64,000 bases of DNA from Shewanella waksmanii ATCC BAA-643 (GCF_000518805.1 NZ_JAEH01000016.1:1-64000); one strand, 5' to 3'; numbered from the stretch's first letter, positions 26,215 through 36,456 are shown. Notes: generated by a model not told the origin, from the letters alone. Numbers and translations are program-made.

Positions 26215-26851
26215 TAGTAATAGACTCTTTTTCTAAAGGGTTTGGCACGTCTTCATCGTGCTGCGGCGACTCCGCCGCGACAGTTTTCGAAAACAATGCC
26301 TCTAATGACTCAGGTTCAGTTAACGGTGGTAAGTCCGCTAAAGCCTCTAAGCCGAAATAGGCTAAAAATTCATTAGTAGTGGCATACAGTGCCGGGCGTC
26401 CCGGTACATCTTTATGCCCTACTATTTTTACCCACTGCCTGTCTGCCAGGCTTTTAATAGTATGGCTACTTACCGCCACACCACGTATAAACTCAATATC
26501 ACCACGGGTTACCGGCTGCCTATAGGCAATCACTGCCAATGTTTCTAACGTGGCCCGTGAATACTTTGGCGCCTTCTCTTGCCATAGCGTCTGCAAATAT
26601 GGACTAAGCTCTGCCGCGGTTTGAAAACGATAACCACCCGCCACTTTCACTAACTGTACACCACGGCCTTGATAGTCATGTTGCAGCTCCTCCAATGCAT
26701 GTTTCACTTTGACCCGTGAAACCGCAAAGGGTACCAAAACCGATTCCATTAAATGCTTAATCGAAACTGTTTTCGCCATGACAAATAAGCTGGCCTCAAT
26801 CAGCTGTTTAAGCTGATCTGGATTAATCTGTAATGCTTTATTCTTTGCCAA
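26207..26851 (-). CDS. scpB: Segregation and condensation protein B
   Basis: ScpB is a winged-helix dimer that joins ScpA and an SMC-type ATPase in chromosome organisation. The 214-residue protein has the family core LEALIEASLF-like start ([15 protein letters not shown]), [28 protein letters not shown], and [21 protein letters not shown]. It starts directly after the scpA stop and overlaps rluB by eight bases. Confidence 0.95.
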   Translation of the reverse strand: MAKNKALQINPDQLKQLIEASLFVMAKTVSIKHLMESVLVPFAVSRVKVKHALEELQHDYQGRGVQLVKVAGGYRFQTAAELSPYLQTLWQEKAPKYSRATLETLAVIAYRQPVTRGDIEFIRGVAVSSHTIKSLADRQWVKIVGHKDVPGRPALYATTNEFLAYFGLEALADLPPLTEPESLEALFSKTVAAESPQHDEDVPNPLEKESITNE

Positions 26852-27640
26852 TTAGTACGCTCTTACATGTATCGTTGCAAAAGGCTCATTTTGCACTAGC
26901 TCCACCAGCGTTTCTTTCACCAACTCCATCAGTGCCAGAAAACTCACCACAACCCCAGCTTTGCCTTCTGAGACATCAAACAGCTTTTCAAACGGCAAAA
27001 ACGCTTCACCTTCTAGCAGAGCAAGTATTTTCGCCATACGCTCTCGCGTCGACAAGGTTTCTCGCTGTACATGATGATGCTCGTTGGCTTCCACTCGCTT
27101 TAACACTGCCGAAAAGGCTAGCGCAATATCGCTTAAAGACACTGAAGGTGGCAACACAGTCGGCTTGATATCAGCCGCAGGCATAGCTTTAGCTTGAAAG
27201 TAATCCCGCTCCATTCTTGGCAGTTCATCAAGCGACTGCTGCGCATGTTTAATCACTTCGTAAGCTTTTAATTGCTTGATCAACTGCGCCCGAGGGTCTT
27301 CTTCATCTTCTTCATCATTAACTTGCTTTGGCAGTAACAGCCGCGATTTAATCTCAGCTAATGTTGCGGCCATGACTAAATAGTCCGCCGCAAGCTCAAC
27401 CCGAGCGCCATGCAGTAAGTCAATATATTCCAAATATTGCTCAGTAACAGGGGCGATTGCCAGCTCGACAACATCTAACTTTTGCTTACGGATCAAATAC
27501 AGTAATAAATCTAGCGGGCCTTCAAATGACTCTAGAAACACTTCAAGCGCTTCAGGTGGAATAAACAGATCAGCCGGTAATTGTTTTACCGCCTCACCTC
27601 TAACTACCGCCAAGGGTAAACGTTGCTGAGTCCCTTGCAT
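26852..27640 (-). CDS. scpA: Segregation and condensation protein A
   Basis: ScpA is the kleisin that bridges SMC heads. The 262-residue protein has the N-terminal motif FEGPLDLLLYLIRKQKLDV, the conserved DYLVMAATLAEIKSRLLLP, and a C-terminal winged helix (VVSFLALMELVKETLVELVQ). It abuts scpB without a gap. Together with rluB it forms the scpA-scpB-rluB operon downstream of yciO. Confidence 0.95.
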   Translation of the reverse strand: MQGTQQRLPLAVVRGEAVKQLPADLFIPPEALEVFLESFEGPLDLLLYLIRKQKLDVVELAIAPVTEQYLEYIDLLHGARVELAADYLVMAATLAEIKSRLLLPKQVNDEEDEEDPRAQLIKQLKAYEVIKHAQQSLDELPRMERDYFQAKAMPAADIKPTVLPPSVSLSDIALAFSAVLKRVEANEHHHVQRETLSTRERMAKILALLEGEAFLPFEKLFDVSEGKAGVVVSFLALMELVKETLVELVQNEPFATIHVRAY

Positions 27641-27744
27641 GTATCCACCTTAATCGAATTACCACCGGCCCAATACTAAGGTTAACCTTAGCTTGATTTC
27701 GCCAAACGCGCGATTATACCCGTTTAGCAAAATAATAGACAGTA

Positions 27745-28365
27745 CTATACAAACGGTGTGATATCGCCCGCACCTTCACGTACTACTTCGATATCACCAT
27801 CAGACATATCGATGACTGTAGTGGGCTTTTCACCAAGATAACCACCATGAATAATCACATCGACTTGATGCTCTAACACATCGCGAATATGCTCTGGATC
27901 TGATTCGGTGAACTCTTCGCCCGGTAAGATTAAACTGGTCGACATTAATGGCTCATCGAGCGCTTCTAGCAAAGCCAATGCAATGACATTATCAGGCACA
28001 CGAATACCAATGGTTTTTTTCTTCGGATTTTGCAGTCGCTTCGGGACTTCTTTAGTCGCTTTAAAAATAAAGGTATAAGGCCCTGGCGTATTATGCTTTA
28101 GTACCCGATAAGCTTGATTGTCTACCCGAGCATAATTGGCTAACTCAGACTGGTCGCGACACATAAGCGAAAAGTTATGATCATTGTCTATTTGACGAAT
28201 ACGCGTGATGCGCGACATGGCATCTTTGTCACCTATCCTACAACCTAGGGCATAACCCGAATCGGTCGGGTACACGATCACGCCACCTTGTTTAAGCACA
28301 TTCACGGCTTGTCCAATCAGTCGTGTTTGTGGATTTTCTTCATGTACGTAAAAAAACTGACTCAT
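27745..28365 (-). CDS. yciO: YciO-family (YrdC/Sua5-like) protein
   Basis: The 206-residue single-domain protein has the YrdC fold. Motifs include GGVIVYPTDSGYALGCRIG, the KRxxR-like segment ITRIRQIDNDHNFSLMC, GPYTFIFKAT and IGIRVPDN, all typical of the YciO subgroup. YrdC/Sua5 homologues make threonylcarbamoyl-AMP for tRNA t6A; YciO has been reported to have weak related activity, and its exact role is unsettled. It lies 23 bases after the PHP-domain gene rnm, the usual trp-adjacent pairing. Confidence 0.9.
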   Translation of the reverse strand: MSQFFYVHEENPQTRLIGQAVNVLKQGGVIVYPTDSGYALGCRIGDKDAMSRITRIRQIDNDHNFSLMCRDQSELANYARVDNQAYRVLKHNTPGPYTFIFKATKEVPKRLQNPKKKTIGIRVPDNVIALALLEALDEPLMSTSLILPGEEFTESDPEHIRDVLEHQVDVIIHGGYLGEKPTTVIDMSDGDIEVVREGAGDITPFV

Positions 28366-28388
28366 TGTTTGTTCTCATCCACACTATA

Positions 28389-29282
28389 TTATTGGCTCAA
28401 TGCCAAATTGCTATCCATATCGGCACCGTGAGCTCGCCAAGCATCACTTTGCCACACCCACTGTACACCTTTGGGGCGAAACATATTTTTACCAAGCTCT
28501 ATCCAACTGCCGGGAAAATGAAAGTCACTGCCCAGTGAAGCCGTTAGGCCGTTTAACTTACTTAACGCAATCAGATTATTGCGATCTTCAATACTTTGCT
28601 GCCCAAGTATCACTTCTATAGCATCACCGCCGCACTGGGCAAATTCACGCACTAAGCGCTTAAGCCATTTGGCTGACAATTTGTACCCGCTTGGATGTGC
28701 CAATACTGCAACACCACCTGCTTGATGGATAAACGAGATAGCAGTGGCCATATCAGACCAGTTGTTGGGCACATAGCCGGTCTTGCCCCGTGCCAAGTAT
28801 TTTTTAAACACCGATGCTGGATTAACCGCGTATCCGTTGTCGGCAAGCCAACGCGCATAGTGACCACGGCTTAACGCTGCCCCATCAGCCAATGCACTGG
28901 CCCCCTCATAAGCGCCTTCAATACCGGCTTTGGCTAATCGAGCGCCAATTTCTTCGGCTCGAGTTTGCCTAAGCTGGCGTTGATTGCTGAGAAAATCCTG
29001 CAAAGGCTGATCATCAAGGGCGACATTTAGCGCCACAATATGAATATCGAAATTATGCCAGCGCGTTGAAATCTCGACACCATCGATTAATTGTAGCGGG
29101 TTTGACTGCTGTTGATTAAATTGGTGAGCCTCGGCAAGACCTGCAGTCGTGTCGTGATCGGTTATCGCTAACACGCCAACACCTTTATGCAGCGCACGCG
29201 CGACCAAATCAGCAGGAGAAAGTTGGCCATCAGAGGCCGACGTGTGACTATGCAAGTCCACGACTATCGATTCATCTATCAT
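28389..29282 (-). CDS. rnm: 5'-3' exoribonuclease RNase AM (PHP domain, YciV/TrpH)
   Basis: The 297-residue PHP-domain phosphoesterase has the metal ligands of VDLHSHTSASDGQLSP (His11, His13), the motif AITDHDTTAGLAEA, and later GGVAVLAHPSGYK and LGSDFHFPG. In E. coli this enzyme (formerly YciV/TrpH) matures the 5' ends of rRNA and also handles 3',5'-nucleoside bisphosphates. It diverges from the trp operon, as in E. coli and Shewanella, and heads the rnm-yciO unit. Confidence 0.92.
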   Translation of the reverse strand: MIDESIVVDLHSHTSASDGQLSPADLVARALHKGVGVLAITDHDTTAGLAEAHQFNQQQSNPLQLIDGVEISTRWHNFDIHIVALNVALDDQPLQDFLSNQRQLRQTRAEEIGARLAKAGIEGAYEGASALADGAALSRGHYARWLADNGYAVNPASVFKKYLARGKTGYVPNNWSDMATAISFIHQAGGVAVLAHPSGYKLSAKWLKRLVREFAQCGGDAIEVILGQQSIEDRNNLIALSKLNGLTASLGSDFHFPGSWIELGKNMFRPKGVQWVWQSDAWRAHGADMDSNLALSQ

Positions 29283-29410
29283 GGGCTTATTCTACTTGAG
29301 TTTGTTAATTTAAACACTAGCTCGCACTACATAAGGCTTAATAATGTGCTACAAATTCACCACTAAAATTGCTTTTAGGCCATTTAGTTCCTAAATAGAA
29401 TAATATTCAA

Positions 29411-29440
29411 TTGACATCACCTCTGTGCTGATGTTTTATA
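29411..29440 (+). promoter_or_regulatory. Predicted trp operon promoter
   Basis: A consensus -35 TTGACA (29411-29416) and a -10 TTTATA (29435-29440) are spaced 18 bases apart, about 50 bases upstream of the leader peptide start. A palindrome ATTTAG-TTC-CTAAAT (29382-29396) lies just upstream and could be an operator; it is not a clear TrpR site. Confidence 0.65.
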
Positions 29441-29491
29441 TAGCCATCAAACAGATTTTATCTTTTACCTTTTAATTCGAGCGACAGATTA

Positions 29492-29542
29492 ATGGCTAAA
29501 CAGTTCAACAACATCAATTGGTGGTGGCACTTCCCAACTTAG
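29492..29542 (+). CDS. trpL: trp operon leader peptide
   Basis: The 16-residue peptide MAKQFNNINWWWHFPT contains three consecutive tryptophan codons. Ribosome stalling at these codons when charged tRNA-Trp is low should prevent formation of the downstream terminator, as in classical trp attenuation. It is followed by the attenuator hairpin at 29594-29618. Confidence 0.93.
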   Translation: MAKQFNNINWWWHFPT

Positions 29543-29593
29543 CGGGTGGTGTGAATAACTGTGCTCATGTAAAAGAGACAAGATTCAACAATA

Positions 29594-29618
29594 AGCCCGC
29601 ACTTGATGCGGGCTTTTT
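29594..29618 (+). terminator. trp attenuator (terminator hairpin)
   Basis: AGCCCGCA-CTTGA-TGCGGGCT followed by TTTTGT lies 51 bases after the leader peptide stop and 67 bases before trpE. Its left arm can pair alternatively with upstream GCGGGTGG sequence (29542-29549), a candidate antiterminator or pause arm. Confidence 0.88.
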
Positions 29619-29685
29619 GTTAACTGAATTTTACCCTACATTTTGCCCGTGATTGCGATACCAACATTGGAAGCGAGACAAATAG

Positions 29686-31242
29686 ATGACATTAGCTCAA
29701 GTCACAACAGTTAAAGAACGGATTGACTACCCCAGCGACCCGCTGAGCCTTTATCAATTGGTGACCCAAGATAAAGCCCACAGTATGCTGTTAGAGTCAG
29801 CTGAAATCGAAAGCAAAGACAATATACGCAGTTTGATCTTAACAGATGCCGCATTATCTATTCGTTGCAGTGGCTACCAACTGACTTTCACCGCGCTAAC
29901 CCGCAACGGACAAACCTTGTTGTCACCCATTGGCAAATTTTTCAATGATGCCACCGTAGAGCAACAAGATAATGTGCTGCATGTCGGACTACACAAATCG
30001 ATTGAGCAACTCGATGAAGATGCCAGATTAAAATCGGTGTCCCCACTTGATGGGCTCCGCGCACTGATAAACCACATAGATTGCGGCGAACAGCCACAAT
30101 TTGAAGATCTATTTTTGGGCGGTGTGCTGGCTTACGATCTCATTGATACCGTCGAGCCGTTACCACCTGTGCCGCAAAGCGATAATACCTGCCCAGACTA
30201 CCTATTTTATCTTGCTGAAACCTTAATTACCGTCGACCGTCAAGCCGAAACGGCTAAAGTCATCACCCACCGCTTTTCGCAGCCACAAGATAGCAATGAT
30301 GCTTACGCGGATGAACTGGCCTCGCGGGTTGTCACCATCAAGCGCCAAATTACTGAGCTGGTTCCACCGCTAGCACTGCAACCGGTAGAGGCCGAAGTCA
30401 AGATCAACATGACTGATGAAACCTTCTGCCAACATGTTAATGCCTTGAAAGAGCATGTTTGTGCCGGCGATATATTTCAGGTGGTGCCGTCTCGAAGTTT
30501 TAGCTTACCTTGCCCCAACACCCTAGGCGCATACAGGGCGCTGAGGTTAACTAACCCTAGCCCTTATATGTTCTATTTCCGCGGTGATGACTTTACCGTG
30601 TTTGGTGCATCACCGGAAAGCGCGCTTAAGTATGAGACCAACACTAATCAAGTTGAAATTTACCCCATTGCTGGCACGCGCAAACGCGGTAAGAATGCCC
30701 AAGGTCAAATCGATGCGGATCTAGATAGCCGCATAGAATTAGAACTACGACTAGACAAGAAAGAGCTATCTGAGCACCTAATGCTAGTCGACCTGGCGCG
30801 TAACGATGTTGCACGTATTAGTCAAAGTGGTACCCGTAAGATCCCTGAGCTTCTAAAAGTTGATCGCTACTCACATGTCATGCACTTGGTGAGCCGCGTT
30901 ACAGGTCAGTTACGAGACGATTTAGACGCCTTACACGCATATCAAGCCTGTATGAACATGGGCACATTAACAGGGGCACCGAAAGTCAGTGCCGCACAAC
31001 TTATCCGAGGCGTCGAGCAAACAAGACGCGGCAGTTATGGCGGCGCGGCCGGTTATCTTAACGGCCTAGGCGATATGGACACCTGTATTGTGATTCGCTC
31101 TGCATTTGTCAAACAAGGCATTGCCCATATTCAAGCGGGTGCTGGTGTCGTATACGACTCTGATCCGCAGTCAGAAGCCGATGAAACACGCCAAAAAGCC
31201 CAAGCCGTTATCTCGGCCATTAAACTAGGAGGCGGGCTATGA
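29686..31242 (+). CDS. trpE: Anthranilate synthase component I
   Basis: TrpE converts chorismate and ammonia (from TrpG) to anthranilate. The 518-residue protein has the chorismate-binding core: DIFQVVPSRSFSLP, NPSPYMFYFRGDDFTVFGASPES, PIAGTRKRGKN, LVDLARNDVARIS and GTLTGAPKVSAAQLI. The N-terminal segment LLLESAEI-like (SMLLESAEIESKDN) is the tryptophan feedback site. Its stop overlaps the trpG start by four bases. It heads the operon behind the attenuator. Confidence 0.97.
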   Translation: MTLAQVTTVKERIDYPSDPLSLYQLVTQDKAHSMLLESAEIESKDNIRSLILTDAALSIRCSGYQLTFTALTRNGQTLLSPIGKFFNDATVEQQDNVLHVGLHKSIEQLDEDARLKSVSPLDGLRALINHIDCGEQPQFEDLFLGGVLAYDLIDTVEPLPPVPQSDNTCPDYLFYLAETLITVDRQAETAKVITHRFSQPQDSNDAYADELASRVVTIKRQITELVPPLALQPVEAEVKINMTDETFCQHVNALKEHVCAGDIFQVVPSRSFSLPCPNTLGAYRALRLTNPSPYMFYFRGDDFTVFGASPESALKYETNTNQVEIYPIAGTRKRGKNAQGQIDADLDSRIELELRLDKKELSEHLMLVDLARNDVARISQSGTRKIPELLKVDRYSHVMHLVSRVTGQLRDDLDALHAYQACMNMGTLTGAPKVSAAQLIRGVEQTRRGSYGGAAGYLNGLGDMDTCIVIRSAFVKQGIAHIQAGAGVVYDSDPQSEADETRQKAQAVISAIKLGGGL

Positions 31243-31841
31243 AACTCTATTTACTCGATAACTTCGACTCATTTACCTACAACTTAGTCGATCAGTTTCG
31301 CAGCCTTGGATATCAAGTTGTTATCTACCGCAATGATGTTGATGCTGCGTTTATTGCTGACAAATTACCCAACGAAGTTGAGCCAGCCGCGCTGGTACTC
31401 TCCCCAGGGCCTGGTGCTCCCCATGAAGCTGGCTCACTTATGCCGCTGCTGAAATTGGTTGCTGGTAAGGCACCTATCTTAGGGATTTGCCTCGGTCACC
31501 AAGCTATTGTGGAACATTTTGGTGGCAAAGTGGAGCGCGCCCAAACCGTGGTGCATGGTAAAGCCAGCGCCACTCACCATAATGGTCAAGGCGTGTTTGC
31601 CGGATTAGCTTCGCCGCTGCCAGTGGCTCGATACCACAGTTTAGTCGCAACGCAAGTGCCTCAGTGCCTAGAGGTCATCGCGACAACCGAATCTATGCCT
31701 ATGGCCGTCTCTCACCGTGAGTACAAAGTGATTGGATTCCAGTTCCATCCAGAATCAATTTTAACCACCCTAGGCAGCCAACTTTTAACCCAGAGCTTAG
31801 CTTATCTTACTGATGACACACGCAAGGAGCCCCTTTCATGA
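31239..31841 (+). CDS. trpG: Anthranilate synthase component II (glutamine amidotransferase)
   Basis: TrpG supplies ammonia from glutamine to TrpE. The 200-residue class I amidotransferase has LLDNFDSFTYNLVDQF, LSPGPGAPHEAG, the nucleophile Cys84 in GICLGHQAI, and the His-Glu pair in GFQFHPESILT. It is a separate gene rather than a TrpG-TrpD fusion as in E. coli. It overlaps trpE and trpD by four bases each. Confidence 0.97.
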   Translation: MKLYLLDNFDSFTYNLVDQFRSLGYQVVIYRNDVDAAFIADKLPNEVEPAALVLSPGPGAPHEAGSLMPLLKLVAGKAPILGICLGHQAIVEHFGGKVERAQTVVHGKASATHHNGQGVFAGLASPLPVARYHSLVATQVPQCLEVIATTESMPMAVSHREYKVIGFQFHPESILTTLGSQLLTQSLAYLTDDTRKEPLS

Positions 31842-32869
31842 GCCAACAACAAGCAATTTTAGAACAACTCTTTGCCGGTAACAGCGTAAGCCGAGAACAA
31901 GCTAAACAGCTATTCACCACAATTGTGCAAGGTGAGATGAGTGAAGTGACGATGGCCGGCATGCTTATCGCTATGAAAATGCGTGGTGAAACCATTGATG
32001 AAATATCAGGCGCAGCTGATGCACTGCGTGAAGCCGCTAAACCCTTCCCTACACCCAACGCCGATACCCAAGCCCAAGGTATTGTTGATATTGTTGGCAC
32101 AGGCGGCGACGGCCATAACACCATTAATATCTCAACCACTGCGGCCTTCGTTGCAGCAGCCAGCGGCGCAAAAGTCGCTAAACATGGCAACCGCAGCGTA
32201 TCAAGCAAATCGGGCTCGTCAGATCTGCTCGCGCAATTTGGCATCGATTTGACCATGGCACCGGAATTAGCAAGAGACTGTTTAGATAAGTTTGGTTTAT
32301 GTTTCTTGTTCGCGCCTCACTACCACGGTGGTGTTCGTCACGCAGTTCCTGTTCGCCAAGCGCTTAAAACCCGAACCTTATTTAATGTCCTAGGTCCGTT
32401 AATTAACCCCTCTCACCCTGACTTTATGGTCCTTGGCGTATATAGCGAAGCGTTAGTTGAACCTATCGCAAATGTACTGAAAGCCTTGGATGTAAAGCGT
32501 GCGATGGTGGTACATGGCAGTGGCTTAGATGAAGTGGCAGTGCATGGTGAAACACAAGTGTGTGAACTTAAAGATGGTCAGTTGACTCATTACAGTCTTA
32601 CGCCAGAACAGCTTGGTGTTGACAGAGCGGCACTGGAAGATTTAACTGGCGGCACCCCAGAGCAAAACGCACAGTTTACCCGCGATATTTTACAAGGCAA
32701 AGGTCAAGCTGCTCACCAAAATGCGGTGGCAGTCAATGCCGGTTGTGCCCTGTATATTGCCGGCGTAGCAGACTCTCCAGCAGCAGGCACAGCACTTGCA
32801 CTACAGACCATTGCCAATGGCGAAGGTTTCAATCGATTACAACAACTGGCTAGCGCTAGTCAGCAATAA
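31838..32869 (+). CDS. trpD: Anthranilate phosphoribosyltransferase
   Basis: TrpD joins anthranilate to PRPP. The 343-residue enzyme has the PRPP-binding motif VGTGGDGHNTINIST, the segment KHGNRSVSSKSGSSDLLAQFG, and FGLCFLFAPHYHGGVRHAVPVRQ. It overlaps trpG by four bases, and its TAA stop shares a base with the ATG of the next frame (TAATG). Confidence 0.97.
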   Translation: MSQQQAILEQLFAGNSVSREQAKQLFTTIVQGEMSEVTMAGMLIAMKMRGETIDEISGAADALREAAKPFPTPNADTQAQGIVDIVGTGGDGHNTINISTTAAFVAAASGAKVAKHGNRSVSSKSGSSDLLAQFGIDLTMAPELARDCLDKFGLCFLFAPHYHGGVRHAVPVRQALKTRTLFNVLGPLINPSHPDFMVLGVYSEALVEPIANVLKALDVKRAMVVHGSGLDEVAVHGETQVCELKDGQLTHYSLTPEQLGVDRAALEDLTGGTPEQNAQFTRDILQGKGQAAHQNAVAVNAGCALYIAGVADSPAAGTALALQTIANGEGFNRLQQLASASQQ

Positions 32870-34326
32870 TGGAGCATCACGTGGATAATTGTGTTAGAGA
32901 AACCAGTGCAACTAAAGAAGCCAATGTGCTCACAAAAATTGTTGATACTAAAGCGGCGCATATTGCCGCATTGAAACAGCGCTTTAGCGAAGCAAGTTTA
33001 CAACCTAAACAGTCAGATAGAAGCCTTTATGATGCGCTAAAGGCACCCAATGCCGGCTTTATATTTGAATGCAAGAAAGCCAGTCCGTCCAAAGGGCTTA
33101 TTCGAGCAGATTTTGATGTGACCGCCATCGCTGATGTTTATGTCAACTATGCTGCGGGCATCTCAGTGCTCACCGATGAGCAGTTTTTCCAAGGCGACAT
33201 GGACTACATTCCTCAAGTGCGTCAGCGTGTGACTCAGCCAATATTGTGCAAAGATTTTTTTGTCGACTGCTACCAAGTGCAGTTGGCCGCTCACCAAGGG
33301 GCTGATGCCATCTTACTTATGCTTTCTGTACTTGATGACCAACAATATCAATTACTGGCACAAGAAGCGGCTAAGTACCAACTTGATATTTTGACCGAAG
33401 TCAGCAACGAAGAAGAACTTCATAGAGCCATTGCTTTAGATGCAAAAATTATCGGCATCAACAACCGAAATCTTCGTGACTTGAGTACCGACTTGGCCAC
33501 GACTGAACGACTTGCACCGCTTATCCCTAACGACACGGTTGTGATCAGCGAATCCGGTATTTATAACCAAGCACAGGTAAAACGGCTCAGCCCACTGGTA
33601 GACGGTTTTTTGGTTGGCAGTTCATTGATGGCTGAAGATGACTTAGATTTAGCCTGCCGCGCACTGACTTTGGGTCATAACAAAGTGTGTGGCCTCACCC
33701 GCCTAGAAGATGCACAGCAGGCCGCAAAAGCTGGCGCGATTTACGGTGGACTCATTTTTGCCAAGAAGTCTCCACGCTATATCAGCCAGGAACAAGCACT
33801 AGCATTAGTTAATGGCCATCGCAGCGGCTCTGCAGCACTTAATTTTGTGGGTGTATTTGTTAACGAAGCGCCGGAGAAAATCGCCCAAGTTGCAAAAGCG
33901 CTCAAGCTATTCGCCGTGCAATTACACGGTAATGAAAGCGACTACAGCATCGGCCAACTTAAACAGCTACTTGCTCAGCAAGGCAGTCAATGCCAGATCT
34001 GGAAAGCCATCGCTGTAGAGGTTGACGCCAGTGCTACCGCAACATTAACCGTACCAGACAATATCGATCGCTTGTTATATGACAGCCAAACAAGCCAAGG
34101 CGGCCAGGTTCAATTTGGCGGCACTGGTAGCCGTTTTGATTGGCAAGCGTCACTGCCTAATAAAGCGCTGTCCATGCTAGCCGGTGGCCTTAATGCAGAT
34201 AATGCTCTACAAGCTAGCAAACAAGGCTTTTTTGGCCTCGATTTTAACTCGGGCCTCGAAGTAAAGCCGGGAATAAAAGATAGCGACAAGATTAAAGCGG
34301 CATTTGCTGCACTACGACAATATTGA
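32869..34326 (+). CDS. trpC: Bifunctional indole-3-glycerol-phosphate synthase / phosphoribosylanthranilate isomerase
   Basis: This 485-residue TrpC-TrpF fusion carries out two steps between phosphoribosyl anthranilate and indoleglycerol phosphate. The TrpC half has FECKKASPSKGLIRADFD, PILCKDFFVDCYQV, IGINNRNLRDLSTDL and VISESGIYNQ. The TrpF half starts near residue 265 with KVCGLTRLEDAQQAAKAGA and includes FVGVFVN, VQLHGNE and LAGGLNADNALQA. The first ATG overlaps the trpD stop, but a GTG at 32881 preceded by GGAG six bases away is an equally good start. Confidence 0.96.
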   Translation: MEHHVDNCVRETSATKEANVLTKIVDTKAAHIAALKQRFSEASLQPKQSDRSLYDALKAPNAGFIFECKKASPSKGLIRADFDVTAIADVYVNYAAGISVLTDEQFFQGDMDYIPQVRQRVTQPILCKDFFVDCYQVQLAAHQGADAILLMLSVLDDQQYQLLAQEAAKYQLDILTEVSNEEELHRAIALDAKIIGINNRNLRDLSTDLATTERLAPLIPNDTVVISESGIYNQAQVKRLSPLVDGFLVGSSLMAEDDLDLACRALTLGHNKVCGLTRLEDAQQAAKAGAIYGGLIFAKKSPRYISQEQALALVNGHRSGSAALNFVGVFVNEAPEKIAQVAKALKLFAVQLHGNESDYSIGQLKQLLAQQGSQCQIWKAIAVEVDASATATLTVPDNIDRLLYDSQTSQGGQVQFGGTGSRFDWQASLPNKALSMLAGGLNADNALQASKQGFFGLDFNSGLEVKPGIKDSDKIKAAFAALRQY

Positions 34327-34401
34327 CTTAAATTACCAGAGCGCATGAGTTGGGTAGGACAAATTGCTCCATCCAACCGGCTCAAATTAGGAAACGAATA
34401 G

Positions 34402-35604
34402 ATGACCAAACTTGACCCCTACTTTGGCGAATATGGCGGTATGTATGTCCCGCAAATATTAATGCCTGCACTTAAGCAGCTCGAAGCTGCTTTTGTTGAT
34501 GCCCAAAACGATGCCGACTTTAAAGCGGAATTTGCCGATTTGCTCAACAATTACGCCGGTAGACCCACGGCGTTGACGCTTACCCGTAATCTTAGCCCTA
34601 ACCCTTTGGTAAAAATCTACCTTAAGCGTGAAGACCTGCTCCATGGTGGCGCCCACAAAACGAACCAAGTATTGGGGCAAGCATTACTTGCTAAGCGTAT
34701 GGGTAAAAAAGAGATCATTGCGGAAACCGGTGCCGGACAACATGGCGTAGCAACGGCTCTCGCATGCGCCTTGTTAGATTTAAAATGCAAAGTGTATATG
34801 GGAGCCAAAGACGTTGAGCGCCAATCGCCTAATGTATTTCGTATGAAATTAATGGGGGCGGAAGTCATTCCAGTCACCTCTGGTTCATCAACCCTAAAAG
34901 ATGCGTGCAATGAAGCGATGCGTGACTGGTCAGCCAGCTATGATAAAGCGCATTACCTGCTAGGTACCGCCGCAGGGCCGCATCCATTCCCCACCATAGT
35001 ACGTGAATTTCAGCGCATGATAGGTGAAGAAACTAAACGCCAGATCCTCGCTGCTGAAGGTCGTCTACCCGATGCCGTGATCGCCTGTGTTGGCGGGGGC
35101 TCTAATGCAATTGGTATGTTTGCAGACTTTATCGACGAAGCCGATGTTAAGCTCATTGGGGTAGAACCTGCCGGTTTAGGCATAGACACGCCGATGCATG
35201 GCGCGCCATTAAAGCATGGTAAAACAGGGATCTTTTTCGGTATGAAAGCGCCATTGATGCAAGATGCTGAAGGCCAAATTGAAGAGTCTTACTCAGTATC
35301 CGCCGGGTTAGACTTCCCATCGGTTGGGCCGCAACATGCACATTTGGCCGCGACCGGCCGTGCTAGCTACGAGTCAGCCACCGACGATGAAGCACTTGAG
35401 GCTTTCCAAATTTTAGCTCGCAGTGAAGGCATAATACCCGCGCTTGAATCTTCCCACGCCATTGCTTATGCACTTAAATTGGCCGAAGCCGCAACCGAAG
35501 AGACCATTTTAGTGGTGAATTTATCGGGCCGTGGCGATAAAGATATTTTTACCGTCTCAGATATTTTAGAGCAAAAAGCTCAACAGGAGAGTGGCAATGA
35601 GTAA
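34402..35604 (+). CDS. trpB: Tryptophan synthase beta subunit
   Basis: TrpB is the PLP enzyme that condenses indole with serine. The 400-residue protein has [18 protein letters not shown], the PLP lysine in HGGAHKTNQ (Lys86), [18 protein letters not shown], the phosphate loop [15 protein letters not shown], and [16 protein letters not shown]. It follows trpC after 75 bases and overlaps trpA by eight bases from the chosen trpA start. Confidence 0.97.
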   Translation: MTKLDPYFGEYGGMYVPQILMPALKQLEAAFVDAQNDADFKAEFADLLNNYAGRPTALTLTRNLSPNPLVKIYLKREDLLHGGAHKTNQVLGQALLAKRMGKKEIIAETGAGQHGVATALACALLDLKCKVYMGAKDVERQSPNVFRMKLMGAEVIPVTSGSSTLKDACNEAMRDWSASYDKAHYLLGTAAGPHPFPTIVREFQRMIGEETKRQILAAEGRLPDAVIACVGGGSNAIGMFADFIDEADVKLIGVEPAGLGIDTPMHGAPLKHGKTGIFFGMKAPLMQDAEGQIEESYSVSAGLDFPSVGPQHAHLAATGRASYESATDDEALEAFQILARSEGIIPALESSHAIAYALKLAEAATEETILVVNLSGRGDKDIFTVSDILEQKAQQESGNE

Positions 35605-36400
35605 CCGTTACCAAGCAGCCTTTGCCGCGCTAAAGCAGCAAAATCGAGGTGCATTTGTGCCATTTGTCACCTTGGGCGACCCCAACCCAGGCCTATCATT
35701 AGAGATTATTGATACCTTAGTTGCTAATGGCGCCGACGCGCTAGAGCTAGGGTTTCCATTTTCAGACCCACTGGCAGATGGTCCAGTGATCCAAGGGGCT
35801 AACCTGCGTGCGTTGGCCTCTGGCACAACCCCAAGTCAGTGCTTTGAAATGCTCGCCGCTGTAAGAGAAAAATATCCGCAGCTACCTATCGGTTTGCTGC
35901 TATACGCTAATTTGGTTTATGCCAACGGTATTGAAGCCTTTTATGCCAAAGCGCAAGCGGCCGGTGTCGACTCAGTACTGATTGCAGATGTCCCCGTTGA
36001 AGAAGCACAGCCATTTATTGATGCGGCCAAAGCCCACGATATAGACCCTATCTTCATTGCACCGCCCAATGCTGACAGTGACACCTTAAAACAGGTCAGT
36101 GAGCAAGGACAGGGTTACACCTACCTGTTATCTCGGGCCGGAGTCACTGGCACCGAATCTAAAGCTGGTATGCCTATTGGTGATATTTTAGCGCGCCTCA
36201 AAACATTTGATGCTCCACCACCGCTGCTTGGTTTTGGTATTGCTGAACCTGAGCAAGTCAAAGCGGCGATTAGCGCTGGCGCAGCGGGGGCGATTTCAGG
36301 CTCTGCGGTAGTCAAAATTATTGAAGCTAATCAAAAAGATGAACCTGCTTTGCTCGAAGCGTTGGCAGAGTTTACTCGCAACATGAAAGCGGCGACCTAG
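35597..36400 (+). CDS. trpA: Tryptophan synthase alpha subunit
   Basis: TrpA cleaves indoleglycerol phosphate to indole for TrpB. The chosen start is the ATG at 35597 ([15 protein letters not shown]), seven bases after AGGAG; a GTG two codons earlier is less likely. The 267-residue protein has the catalytic pair Glu50 and Asp61 in the segment [16 protein letters not shown], plus [24 protein letters not shown] and the phosphate loop [10 protein letters not shown]. It is the last gene of the operon, with a terminator 27 bases on. Confidence 0.97.
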   Translation: MSNRYQAAFAALKQQNRGAFVPFVTLGDPNPGLSLEIIDTLVANGADALELGFPFSDPLADGPVIQGANLRALASGTTPSQCFEMLAAVREKYPQLPIGLLLYANLVYANGIEAFYAKAQAAGVDSVLIADVPVEEAQPFIDAAKAHDIDPIFIAPPNADSDTLKQVSEQGQGYTYLLSRAGVTGTESKAGMPIGDILARLKTFDAPPPLLGFGIAEPEQVKAAISAGAAGAISGSAVVKIIEANQKDEPALLEALAEFTRNMKAAT

Positions 36401-36427
36401 CCACAGCTTAAGATTTACAGCCCCATT

Positions 36428-36456
36428 AAAATGCCTGATTTATTCAGGCATTTTTT
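36428..36456 (+). terminator. trp operon terminator
   Basis: AAAATGCCTGA-TTTAT-TCAGGCATTTTTT is a hairpin followed by a T run directly after trpA. Confidence 0.92.

Noticed and set aside
29382..29396. Palindrome ATTTAG-TTC-CTAAAT as a TrpR operator
   Set aside because: It does not match the known TrpR half-site well and lies upstream of the -35 element, so it is mentioned only as a possible operator.
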